5,414 nt of DNA from an uncultured Collinsella sp. (GTDB lineage: Bacteria; Actinomycetota; Coriobacteriia; Coriobacteriales; Coriobacteriaceae), in contig URTW01000141.1 of NCBI GenBank assembly GCA_900550815.1, forward strand, positions 1 to 5,414. The letters are read 5' to 3'. The first letter of the stretch is position 1. Every line of letters starts with the position of its first letter. The notes beneath the pieces were generated by a model. It ran no database searches. It was given only the letters and a program-made list of their open reading frames with translations, and had not been told where the DNA came from. A program made the position numbers and the translations under genes. Positions 1 through 5,048 of this stretch are shown here, one piece after another.

Positions 1-33
1 TTGCCGCCTGCTGGCTCCTTCGCCTGCTCGCTG

Positions 34-65
34 GGGACGCTGCGCGTCTTCTTGACGCTCGTCCC
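34..65. repeat. Imperfect hairpin in gene-free left flank
   Basis: Arms GGGACG (34-39) and GCGTC (44-48) pair with GACGC (54-58) and CGTCCC (60-65) around the loop TTCTT. This gives 11 base pairs with a lopsided 4/1 internal bulge. TCGCTGG also occurs as a direct repeat on either side of the hairpin. No gene could be assigned to positions 1-90. On the minus strand the DNA lies just past the tRNA terminator, so it may be the far edge of a neighbouring gene or an intergenic repeat. There is no T-tract, so it is a poor terminator on its own. Confidence 0.4.
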
Positions 66-90
66 TTCGCTGGTTCGTGCCCCTCCGGCG

Positions 91-133
91 TCTAAAAGAA
101 GCGAGCCCGCATCCCAACGGGACACGGGCTCGT
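91..133 (-). terminator. Intrinsic terminator after tRNA-Leu
   Basis: Read on the minus strand, CGAGCCCG (132-125) pairs perfectly with CGGGCTCG (109-102) across a 15-nt loop. The T-rich run TTCTTTTAGA (100-91) follows. It begins 11 nt after the tRNA CCA end, the expected place for a Rho-independent terminator of the tRNA transcript, possibly also serving the 260-883 gene upstream. Confidence 0.75.
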
Positions 134-143
134 AGGCAATACA

Positions 144-228
144 TGGTAGGGGCGGTGGGACTCGAACCCACAATCCTTGCGGCGAGAGATTTTAAGTCTC
201 CTGCGTATGCCAATTCCGCCACGCCCCC
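144..228 (-). tRNA. tRNA-Leu (anticodon UAA)
   Basis: The 85-nt minus-strand sequence folds as a complete tRNA. It has the acceptor stem GGGGGCG/CGCCCCT (G-U at the first pair), D stem GCG/CGC, anticodon stem GGAGA/TCTCT with the 7-base loop CTTAAAA, a 13-nt variable arm typical of class II tRNAs, T stem GTGGG/CCCAC with loop TTCGAGT, discriminator A and an encoded CCA at 146-144. The anticodon TAA lies at 194-192 and reads UUA leucine codons. UUA is a rare codon in GC-rich genomes, so this tRNA serves few sites. The gene lies 31 nt downstream of the helical-repeat protein gene and ahead of its own terminator. It could be co-transcribed or have its own promoter. Confidence 0.97.
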
Positions 229-239
229 GTGAGACTAGA

Positions 240-248
240 AGTCTAGCA
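240..248 (-). promoter_or_regulatory. Possible extended -10 for tRNA-Leu
   Basis: Minus-strand TGCTAGACT (248-240) fits an extended -10 (TGnTAnnnT). It would start transcription about 5 nt before the tRNA 5' end. No convincing -35 is seen. The same bases can form a small hairpin (AGACT/AGTCT, 232-244), so the assignment is weak. Confidence 0.25.
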
Positions 249-259
249 CAAGCCGTCCG

Positions 260-883
260 TTACGCGTTGACGGCCATCGAGTGTTGGCCCGACTTCTCCA
301 GGAACTCCTGGAACTTGGCTTCGTCGCCCTTGTTCTTGTACTGCAGAGCCAACAGATACTCCAAGCGGCAGCTCTTGACCTTGTCGTCACCGGCCTCCTT
401 GAGCATGCGCTCCAGCTCGGGAATGTCGTTGTGGCGCTTGAGGATCATCGTGTCGTACATCAGCTGGCATTCGTGTGCGACTGCCTCGGCCTGGCCGCCC
501 TCAAAACCCTTGATTTCGTGCAGCAGCTCCTTGGACTTTTTGCGGTCCTCCTGGCCAACGTAGTAGTTAAAGGCCTTAATCACCAGGTCGACGCGCTGCA
601 TCTTGGGCAGATTGAGTCCCAGCAGCAAATCGAACATCTCGTCGGCGCGCTTGTGGTCCTCGCGCAGCAGATAGGAGTTCAGGCGCAGGTAGTCGCGGTT
701 ATAGCGCGGGTACAGCATGCTGGTGAGTTTGCCATCGAGCAAACGATCGAACTCGTCCCACTGCTTGGCAGCCATAAGCTGTTGCAGGCGCTTAAACGTG
801 GTGCGTTTTTTTACGCTAAAGAACACCGATATGGCGATACAAATAATGACGACGGCGGTCCAGAGGGTGCGGGAATCGGGCAT
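260..883 (-). CDS. Membrane-anchored helical-repeat (TPR-like) protein
   Basis: This is a 207-residue protein of unknown specific function. The start at 883 is chosen because TAAGGA lies about 7 nt upstream and because the next residues form a clean N-terminal membrane anchor. A longer frame reaches 994, but that extension would run through the likely promoter. Residues 7-23 are hydrophobic and are followed by KKRTTFKR, so the positive-inside rule places the remainder in the cytoplasm. Residues 30-200 are highly helical and charged, with paired-helix spacing like tetratricopeptide repeats (around 31-53, 75-90, 97-124, 133-165 and 173-195), although no repeat matches a consensus fully. Such proteins usually act as scaffolds; no partner can be named. 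The gene ends 31 nt before tRNA-Leu with no obvious terminator between them. Confidence 0.8.
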   Translation of the reverse strand: MPDSRTLWTAVVIICIAISVFFSVKKRTTFKRLQQLMAAKQWDEFDRLLDGKLTSMLYPRYNRDYLRLNSYLLREDHKRADEMFDLLLGLNLPKMQRVDLVIKAFNYYVGQEDRKKSKELLHEIKGFEGGQAEAVAHECQLMYDTMILKRHNDIPELERMLKEAGDDKVKSCRLEYLLALQYKNKGDEAKFQEFLEKSGQHSMAVNA

Positions 884-898
884 TTTAGAGTCCTTAGT

Positions 899-915
899 CG
901 CTCGTAAAGCGAGCG
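899..915. repeat. Inverted repeat CGCTCG-N5-CGAGCG
   Basis: A perfect 6-bp dyad around TAAAG lies between the -10 and the ribosome-binding site of the minus-strand gene at 883. It would form a leader hairpin ending about 4 nt before that gene's Shine-Dalgarno. The same arms recur in opposite order at 985-1000. Confidence 0.55.
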
Positions 916-938
916 GTATGACAACACGTGCTAGATGT

Positions 939-967
939 ATTATACGCGGCGTGCAAGCAAACTGGCA
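939..967 (-). promoter_or_regulatory. Probable promoter of the 260-883 gene
   Basis: Minus-strand TATAAT (944-939) is a perfect -10. The -35 would be TGCCAG (967-962) at 17 bp spacing, a weak match, or ATGCCA (968-963) at 18 bp. A transcript would begin near 932 and carry a leader of about 49 nt that includes the 899-915 hairpin. Confidence 0.5.
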
Positions 968-984
968 TAAAAGCGCATCGAGGC

Positions 985-1000
985 CGAGCGCCATCGCTCG
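985..1000. repeat. Inverted repeat CGAGCG-N4-CGCTCG
   Basis: A perfect 6-bp dyad around CCAT lies where the -35 and spacer of a PTS-gene promoter would be expected; a weak -10, TACACT, is at 1007-1012. It uses the same 6-mer as the 899-915 repeat, so it could be a protein-binding site or an RNA hairpin. Confidence 0.5.
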
Positions 1001-1031
1001 CTGCGGTACACTTACCTAAAGTAAACCATGA

Positions 1032-1037
1032 AGGGAG
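1032..1037 (+). promoter_or_regulatory. Ribosome-binding site of the EIIB gene
   Basis: AGGGAG lies 9 nt before the ATG at 1047. It decides the start against an out-of-frame ATG at 1028. Confidence 0.7.
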
Positions 1038-1046
1038 ACATTACCT

Positions 1047-1334
1047 ATGAAGAAGATCGTTTTGGCTTGCGGTGCTGGCGCTGCTACTTCCACGCTCGTT
1101 GCCCAGAAGGTCGCTACCATGCTCGACGCCAACGGTTATGCCGGCAAGTATGAGATTGTGCAGTGCGCCATCTCCGAGGCCAAAGACGCTTGCGACGAGG
1201 GCGCCGACCTGCTGATTGCCACCACCGTTGCCCCCGAGGGCCTCACCTGCCCGTACGTGAGCGGCGTGCCCTTCATGACCGGCATGAACCGCGTTGCCGC
1301 CGAGAAGGCCGTTCTCGACGTTATGGCTCAGTAG
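1047..1334 (+). CDS. PTS EIIB component, galactitol (GatB) type
   Basis: The 95-residue protein is a single-domain cytoplasmic phosphocarrier of the phosphoenolpyruvate:sugar phosphotransferase system. The N-terminus IVLACGAGAATST carries the active-site Cys8 in the CGxGxxTS phosphate-binding loop of the lactose/galactitol-type EIIB fold. The C-terminal VPFMTGMNR stretch matches the GatB pattern (MPFVSG in E. coli GatB, from memory). Length agrees with free-standing GatB. In the family, EIIB takes phosphate from EIIA on this Cys and passes it to sugar bound by the EIIC permease. Neither EIIA nor EIIC is visible here; the next gene 11 nt downstream encodes a VOC-fold protein instead. Partners may lie elsewhere, or the protein may have a regulatory role. 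The true sugar cannot be told from sequence, so no symbol is given. Confidence 0.88.
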   Translation: MKKIVLACGAGAATSTLVAQKVATMLDANGYAGKYEIVQCAISEAKDACDEGADLLIATTVAPEGLTCPYVSGVPFMTGMNRVAAEKAVLDVMAQ

Positions 1335-1345
1335 GCGCTGACTGC

Positions 1346-1720
1346 ATGAGTGAGCAGAACGCCAACCCGGTAGAGCTCTTTGGTATGCGCGTTGCCCATG
1401 TGGGCATTAACGCCACCGACCCGGCAGACGCCCTGGAGATCGCGGAGCTGTTCTCGACGATGATGGGTCTGCCCGTTATCGAGACCCCGGTTTCGTACTT
1501 TAACGATTCGCTGGTCGAGATCATGAAGCAGAACGGGCGTGGCGCCAAGGGCCACATCGGCTTTGCCGTCAATGACATTGACGCAGCAGAGAAGTGGTTC
1601 GTCGAGCGCGGGCTCGAGGTCAACGAGGAGTCGCGCGTGCTGCTGCCCGACGGCGGCACCAAGCTCGTGTACTTTAAGCGCGAGTTCGCCGGCTTCGCCG
1701 TGCATCTGTGTCGCGAGTAG
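1346..1720 (+). CDS. Small VOC-fold protein, KDPG-aldolase C-domain-like
   Basis: This 124-residue protein has one vicinal-oxygen-chelate (glyoxalase/dioxygenase) domain. Start 1346 follows the EIIB stop by 11 nt with only a weak AGG as Shine-Dalgarno, which suggests coupled translation; the frame is open upstream to 1163, but those codons overlap the EIIB gene and read as Arg-rich shadow. Candidate metal ligands are His18 in VAHVGIN, Glu58 in VEIMK, His70 in KGHIG and His120 in FAVHL. The HVGIN, EIMK, KGHI and YFKxEFxGFAVHL sequence resembles the C-terminal domain attached to some clostridial 2-keto-3-deoxy-6-phosphogluconate aldolases, as remembered rather than searched. Its reaction is unknown. 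Being next to a sugar PTS protein points to sugar-phosphate or sugar-acid metabolism. A glyoxalase or resistance role is possible but less supported. Confidence 0.82.
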   Translation: MSEQNANPVELFGMRVAHVGINATDPADALEIAELFSTMMGLPVIETPVSYFNDSLVEIMKQNGRGAKGHIGFAVNDIDAAEKWFVERGLEVNEESRVLLPDGGTKLVYFKREFAGFAVHLCRE

Positions 1721-1742
1721 CGCACAAGCTGCTATAGCTAGC

Positions 1743-1779
1743 AAAAAGGGATAGGGCCGCGCGGCCCTATCCCTTTTTT
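1743..1779. terminator. Bidirectional intrinsic terminator
   Basis: A perfect 36-nt palindrome (1743-1778) has an 18-nt arm, AAAAAGGGATAGGGCCGC, with no unpaired centre on paper. It is followed by T6 on the plus strand and gives T5 on the minus strand. It lies 22 nt after the VOC gene and 32 nt after the convergent histidine kinase gene, so it can stop transcription from both sides. Confidence 0.93.
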
Positions 1780-1810
1780 ATGCCGAGGGGCTGCCGCCGC
1801 GCGGGTGCCC

Positions 1811-3106
1811 CTACCGCGGCAGGCGAATCGTAAAGCGGCTGCCGACCCCTTCGACCGAGGTCACGCCAATGACACCGCCATGGCTATCGACGATCCACTT
1901 GGCAATGGCGAGCCCCAGACCCGAGCCCTGCGCGCCGGCATCGCGCGCATTGTCGGCACGGTAGAACCGCTCGAACGCGTGAGCTGCGGATTCCTGGTTC
2001 ATGCCGATGCCCTCGTCCTCAACACTTATGTCGATCGTGCCCATGCCCGCATCCGGCGTTATGCCAAATGTGACGGTCGTTCCCGCATCCGAGTACTTGG
2101 CGGCGTTTTGCACGATCACGCGCAGAGCCTGCTTCACGAGCGCCACGTCGACGGACGCGTCGCAGCGCGGGTCGCTGACAAGCGCAGCGTCAAAGGCCAG
2201 CCGATACGTGTGCTCGGTATCGATCATTTGCGATTCCTCGCATACCTCGCCGACCAGTGCGGCCAGGTTGGTATGTGCGCGCCGCAGGACCGTGCGCCCG
2301 GCATCGCCGCGCGCCAAAAACAGCAGCTGTTCCACGAGCTCTTGCATGTGCTCGCTTTCGGCCTTAAGGGACGCGATGGATTCCGCCAGCACGTCCGGGT
2401 CGTCTTTGCCCCAGCGGTCGAGCATGTTTACGTAGCCCTGAATCACCGCGATGGGCGTGCGCAGTTCGTGACTCGCGTCGTTGACAAAGCGCATCTGCTG
2501 CAGCTTGGCCTCTTGCATCTGGCGCAGCAGGCGGTTGAGCGCGACCTCGATGCTTGCCAGGTCGGCGTCGCCGGTGGTGACGCTCGGCGAGTCGACGCTT
2601 GCGCGCTCGATGGCCTGCTCCAGCGTTTCCATCTTGCCGCCGGAGAGCTGCATGCGACCGAGTTCGTCCACGCGCAGGGCCAGATCGTTGAGCGGCGCCA
2701 TGGTGCGGCGCACGCGGCGGGCGCCGCCGAGCATGTTGAGCACGCTGATGACCTGCCAACCCACAACGACAAGGTAGAGAGGCCATAGCGCGACGAGGTC
2801 CTGTGCGAGGGGGAAAGTCTTGGTGGTCCGCGCAAGCTCGACGGTAAAGGTGAGCGTTGCCAGGTCCCAGCCGCGCGCGGGCGTCAGCGACATGCCGTGA
2901 ACGGTGGCGCCGGGAATCCAGCCTGCGGTAAACGCGCCATCGGGCAGCGTCTGGTTGTATCCATAGACGAGGATCGCCGCCGCAATCACCACCAGCAACA
3001 GATCGAGCCAGACGTAGCTCATCAGACGGCGCCACATATAGCTCCAGTTGATGACGCGGGCGATGGAGGTGACGCGCTTGGCCTCGGCGTTACGCACGGC
3101 AGACAT
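1811..3106 (-). CDS. Sensor histidine kinase, ArlS-like
   Basis: The 431-residue membrane kinase is the sensor of the two-component pair. Helices at about 34-50 and 104-126 bound a short outside loop of roughly 50 residues. A HAMP-like linker (127-200) follows, apparently longer than usual between its two helices. The HisKA dimerisation helix carries phosphoacceptor His213 in ASHELRTP, with Glu214 and Thr217 in the phosphatase-motif positions. The ATP-binding domain shows the N box (Asn334), DEGIG (364-368), FERFY (378-382) and GSGLGLA (394-400). FVNDASHELRTP followed by RWGKDDP closely resembles Staphylococcus ArlS, as remembered. The start at 3106 overlaps the regulator gene by 17 nt, so translation is probably coupled; a G-rich GGGGTGGG precedes it. 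Longer in-frame starts would read through the regulator and are shadow. The stimulus is unknown. Confidence 0.93.
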   Translation of the reverse strand: MSAVRNAEAKRVTSIARVINWSYMWRRLMSYVWLDLLLVVIAAAILVYGYNQTLPDGAFTAGWIPGATVHGMSLTPARGWDLATLTFTVELARTTKTFPLAQDLVALWPLYLVVVGWQVISVLNMLGGARRVRRTMAPLNDLALRVDELGRMQLSGGKMETLEQAIERASVDSPSVTTGDADLASIEVALNRLLRQMQEAKLQQMRFVNDASHELRTPIAVIQGYVNMLDRWGKDDPDVLAESIASLKAESEHMQELVEQLLFLARGDAGRTVLRRAHTNLAALVGEVCEESQMIDTEHTYRLAFDAALVSDPRCDASVDVALVKQALRVIVQNAAKYSDAGTTVTFGITPDAGMGTIDISVEDEGIGMNQESAAHAFERFYRADNARDAGAQGSGLGLAIAKWIVDSHGGVIGVTSVEGVGSRFTIRLPR

Positions 3107-3875
3107 AGCCCACCCCGCGCACGGTCTGGATGATGCGGGCGCTGCCGGCGTCCTCGATCTTGGCACGCAGGTGCGCGATGTGTACGTCGACGTTGTTGGT
3201 GTCGCCCACGTATTCGTAGCCCAGCGCTTCACGCGCGACGCGCTCGCGCGTGAGCACGGTCTCGGCATGCTCCATAAGCAGGGCGAGGACGTCGAACTCG
3301 CGAGCCGTGAGCGCGATGGGCGAGCCGCCGACTGTGACTTCGCGGCGGCCGGGGTCGAGCGCGCCCGAGCCCACGGCGAGCGAGGCGAGGGAGGGCGAAG
3401 CAGAAGCCAGGGTCGAGCCGCAGACCGGGAGCAACGCGACGGCGCCGACCTCCGCGCCACCCGCCAAGCCCACCTCGGCGCCGGCGCCGCCAACGCCCGA
3501 AGCCGCCCGCACGGCCTCCGAGCGCTTCAGCGCTACGCGGATCCGTGCGAACAGCTCCTCAATCGCAAACGGCTTGGTCAGGTAATCGTCGGCGCCGGCA
3601 TCGAGCCCGGCCACCTTGTCCATCACGGCATCGCGCGCGGTGACCATGATCACCGGCACATCCTTGTGCTTGCGGACACGCCGCAAGACCTCCATGCCGT
3701 TGAGCTGCGGCAACAGCACATCGAGCAGAATCAAATCGTAGTCGCGCTCCAGTGCCAGGTCCACGGCGGTGCGCCCGTCGGCGGCGTGCTCTACCTGGTA
3801 GCCCTCGTGCTCCAGCTCGAGCGTCACAAAGCGGGCGATTTTCTCCTCGTCCTCTACGATCAGGATTCGTGCCAT
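3090..3875 (-). CDS. OmpR-family response regulator, ArlR-like
   Basis: This 261-residue cytoplasmic transcription regulator is the partner of the overlapping kinase gene. The receiver domain (1-119) has acidic residues Glu8-Asp9, phosphoacceptor Asp52 in LLDVLLP, Thr79 in MVTA and Lys101 in TKPF. The C-terminal winged-helix domain (about 172-261) includes LTAREFDVLALL and ends in the family's IIQTVRGVGYV. Between them is a Gly/Ala/Val-rich linker of about 50 residues (121-170), so the protein is about 30 residues longer than usual for the family. Receiver sequence VAGLDAGADDYLTKPFAIEE resembles ArlR. The ATG at 3875 has GGGGG about 6 nt upstream and follows the DUF4342 stop by 18 nt, so the three genes form one operon. 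Targets are unknown; autoregulation is plausible. Confidence 0.95.
   Translation of the reverse strand: MARILIVEDEEKIARFVTLELEHEGYQVEHAADGRTAVDLALERDYDLILLDVLLPQLNGMEVLRRVRKHKDVPVIMVTARDAVMDKVAGLDAGADDYLTKPFAIEELFARIRVALKRSEAVRAASGVGGAGAEVGLAGGAEVGAVALLPVCGSTLASASPSLASLAVGSGALDPGRREVTVGGSPIALTAREFDVLALLMEHAETVLTRERVAREALGYEYVGDTNNVDVHIAHLRAKIEDAGSARIIQTVRGVGYVCRA
3366..3515 (-). other. Expanded Gly/Ala-rich linker in the response regulator
   Basis: Residues 121-170 of the regulator form a low-complexity, Ser/Gly/Ala/Val-rich stretch joining receiver and DNA-binding domains. GAEVG appears twice 9 residues apart (132-136 and 141-145), with similar repeated bases in the DNA around 3445-3485, suggesting growth by small duplications. 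Standard OmpR-family linkers are usually shorter. Confidence 0.75.
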
Positions 3876-3893
3876 GCGTGCCCCCGTCTGCGA

Positions 3894-4436
3894 TTACTTG
3901 TCGTCGTTGAGATTTTGCTTGATGTCGTCCGCGGCGTCGGCGGCGTGATTCATAAGATTGTTGATGCTGCCGGGCACGTCTCCGTCGCTGTCGATACGGT
4001 AACGCATGCCAAAGAACAGGCCAATCAGCATCAGCCATATCGTGGCGCCCCAGGCAAACAGTGCAACGATGGGAATCAGGATGGGAATGTTGAGGATGAT
4101 CGCATCGCGGCGCGTGGCGATAAACTTGGTGTCCAGGCTCAGGCGGAAGAGCTTTTTGAGGTACTCCCACACGCTGTCCATCTTCTTGGAGAAGTCGGTC
4201 TTTTCGCTCGACTTTTCGTAGGCGGCCTGCGCGGCGACCATCTCGGCCGAGGGCTCGTCGACCGGCGCGGACTCGGTGGCGGCGTGCGCCGACGTGGTCT
4301 GCGTCTTGCCCTGCGACTCGAGCCAAATGATGGCATCCAGGACGTTGCCGTCGGCGGCGTCGAGCGCGGCTTTGGCATCGGTGTAGCTCACGTTGCACTT
4401 GGTGCGGATGGTTTCAACTTTTTCGAGGTCGTCCAT
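3894..4436 (-). CDS. DUF4342 membrane protein with N-terminal UBA-like domain
   Basis: This 180-residue protein is the first gene of the operon with the two-component system. Residues 1-43 (LEKVETIRTKCNVSYTDAKA followed by ALDAADGNVLDAIIWLE) match the UBA-like three-helix domain found at the start of DUF4342 proteins. Residues 45-80 form an acidic, Ala/Ser/Thr-rich linker. An amphipathic stretch (84-106) leads to a long hydrophobic region (about 112-143, with Pro118 and Pro122) that could be one bent helix or a tight hairpin. Then come MRYRID and an acidic helical tail. Function is not established for this family. The ATG at 4436 has AAAGGA about 6 nt upstream. Gene order suggests a role in sensing or in a membrane response controlled by the kinase/regulator pair. 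Confidence 0.85.
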   Translation of the reverse strand: MDDLEKVETIRTKCNVSYTDAKAALDAADGNVLDAIIWLESQGKTQTTSAHAATESAPVDEPSAEMVAAQAAYEKSSEKTDFSKKMDSVWEYLKKLFRLSLDTKFIATRRDAIILNIPILIPIVALFAWGATIWLMLIGLFFGMRYRIDSDGDVPGSINNLMNHAADAADDIKQNLNDDK

Positions 4437-4456
4437 GACCTGTCCTTTCGTTCGAT

Positions 4457-4530
4457 GGGCGCGACGCCGGGCGATCTGCCCGGGCGCGAGCGTTGCGTTC
4501 GGCGGCCTGCGTTGCGCGGCGCCGCCCCGC
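4457..4530 (-). promoter_or_regulatory. GC-rich structured leader of the DUF4342 operon
   Basis: The roughly 110-nt leader between promoter and first gene is almost all G and C. It contains a hairpin CCGGGC-GATCT-GCCCGG (4467-4483), a direct repeat GGGCGCGA (4457-4464 and 4482-4489), and GGCGGC/GCCGCC arms (4501-4506 and 4521-4526) around a second palindromic core GCGGCGCCGC (4516-4525). No T-tract and no known riboswitch pattern were recognised. It could control transcription continuation or translation start. Confidence 0.45.
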
Positions 4531-4554
4531 CCTTGGTCGAACTCTATAGTGCAG

Positions 4555-4588
4555 GTTATAGATTAAGCGATTCTTGAGCCAAGATTAA
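4555..4588 (-). promoter_or_regulatory. Promoter with repeats, DUF4342/two-component operon
   Basis: On the minus strand TTGGCT (4582-4577) and TATAAC (4560-4555) form a -35/-10 pair with 16 bp spacing, giving a start near 4548 and a leader of roughly 110 nt. TTAATCT occurs twice on that strand (4588-4582 and 4566-4560), 22 bp apart, just before the -35 and just before the -10. Same-face direct repeats are typical of OmpR-family regulator sites, and this operon encodes such a regulator. CTTG-AGC-CAAG (4573-4583) is also a small dyad here. Confidence 0.5.
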
Positions 4589-4799
4589 TGTTGGATGAGT
4601 TTTTGGGTGGCGGTGGGGAAGGGAGAGATGCCTTTCTGGATAGCGGGGGATGGGGCGCCGGTGCAAAACGGCGTCAAGGGTTGGTCGAGCAGGCGGTTTC
4701 TCCATTGATGTCCGCACGACATGTGACACTTACCCTGCCGCCCTGCTCTGCCGCGGCGGTATGTATCTGAACAACGGCCCTCTAAGGAGCTCGATAGCA
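4589..4799. other. Intergenic region upstream of the 4800 gene
   Basis: No gene is supported in this 211-nt stretch. It is G-rich on the plus strand at 4601-4660. It holds a weak CGCCG/CGGCG stem (4656-4673), an operator-like dyad ATGTC-N5-GACAT (4708-4722) and TATGTA (4760-4765) as a possible -10 without a good -35. Open frames crossing it on both strands lack ribosome-binding sites. Confidence 0.4.
4784..4789 (+). promoter_or_regulatory. Ribosome-binding site of the 4800 gene
   Basis: AAGGAG lies 10 nt before the ATG at 4800. It selects this start over the longer in-frame start at 4650. Confidence 0.75.
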
Positions 4800-5048
4800 A
4801 TGAGTGACAACACCAAGCATCTCGCAAAGAAGTGCGTCAAGGACGCGGGGCCGTGCCTCGCGCTGTGCGTGGCCGGCGCAGCGGTCGCGCTGCTGGCTGT
4901 TCTGGGGCCATTCGACGTGCTTCGCAGCGCAAGCTCTCTGCATGTTTGCTTTGCCCTCGCTGGCGCCATGGCGACCGGCGGCGTGTTCGATCTGATTTTT
5001 TGGGTGCTCGACCCGTTTGTATGGAAGAACGAGGTGTTAGCCCTATGA
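4800..5048 (+). CDS. Small two-helix membrane protein, unknown function
   Basis: An 82-residue protein not recognised as a member of any family. A short Lys-rich N-terminus (residues 1-14) is followed by hydrophobic segments at about 17-37 and 47-70, with a short RSASS turn between them, and a DPFVWKNEV tail. Both ends are predicted inside. It has an ideal AAGGAG ribosome-binding site. Its TGA stop (5046-5048) overlaps an ATG at 5045 of the next reading frame, giving a 4-nt ATGA junction. It is the first gene of a plus-strand unit that continues into the metallophosphoesterase. Confidence 0.75.
   Translation: MSDNTKHLAKKCVKDAGPCLALCVAGAAVALLAVLGPFDVLRSASSLHVCFALAGAMATGGVFDLIFWVLDPFVWKNEVLAL

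Noticed and set aside
281..907. 208-codon plus-strand open frame antisense to the helical-repeat protein
   Set aside because: Leu/Val/Gln-rich mirror of a helical coding strand. The minus-strand frame has a promoter, a ribosome-binding site and a membrane anchor.
884..994. N-terminal extension of the helical-repeat protein to 994
   Set aside because: It would translate through the TATAAT promoter element. The ATG at 883 has a good Shine-Dalgarno and leads directly into the anchor helix.
1012..1024. TTAC-N5-GTAA dyad before the EIIB gene as an operator
   Set aside because: Arms of 4 bp are too short to distinguish from chance without conservation data.
1805..2788. 327-codon plus-strand open frame antisense to the histidine kinase
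   Set aside because: The opposite strand encodes the kinase with all catalytic boxes. The antisense translation is His/Arg/Ala-rich with no ribosome-binding site and no domain.
3107..3493. N-terminal extension of the histidine kinase frame to 3493
   Set aside because: The extension overlaps the regulator's DNA-binding domain and is Arg/Ser/Pro-rich shadow. The coupled ATG at 3106 fits the membrane topology.
3048..4577. 509-codon plus-strand open frame antisense to the response regulator and DUF4342 genes
   Set aside because: It is a GC-driven shadow: the opposite strand carries clear family motifs, and the plus-strand translation has no recognisable domain and spans two genes and a promoter.
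4656..4673. Stem CGCCG/CGGCG as a terminator
   Set aside because: Only 5 bp with an 8-nt loop and no T-tract on either strand.
4585..4827. 80-codon minus-strand and 60-codon plus-strand (4588-4770) open frames in the 4589-4799 intergenic region
   Set aside because: No ribosome-binding sites. The minus frame overlaps the start of the 4800 gene and the operon promoter; neither translation looks protein-like.
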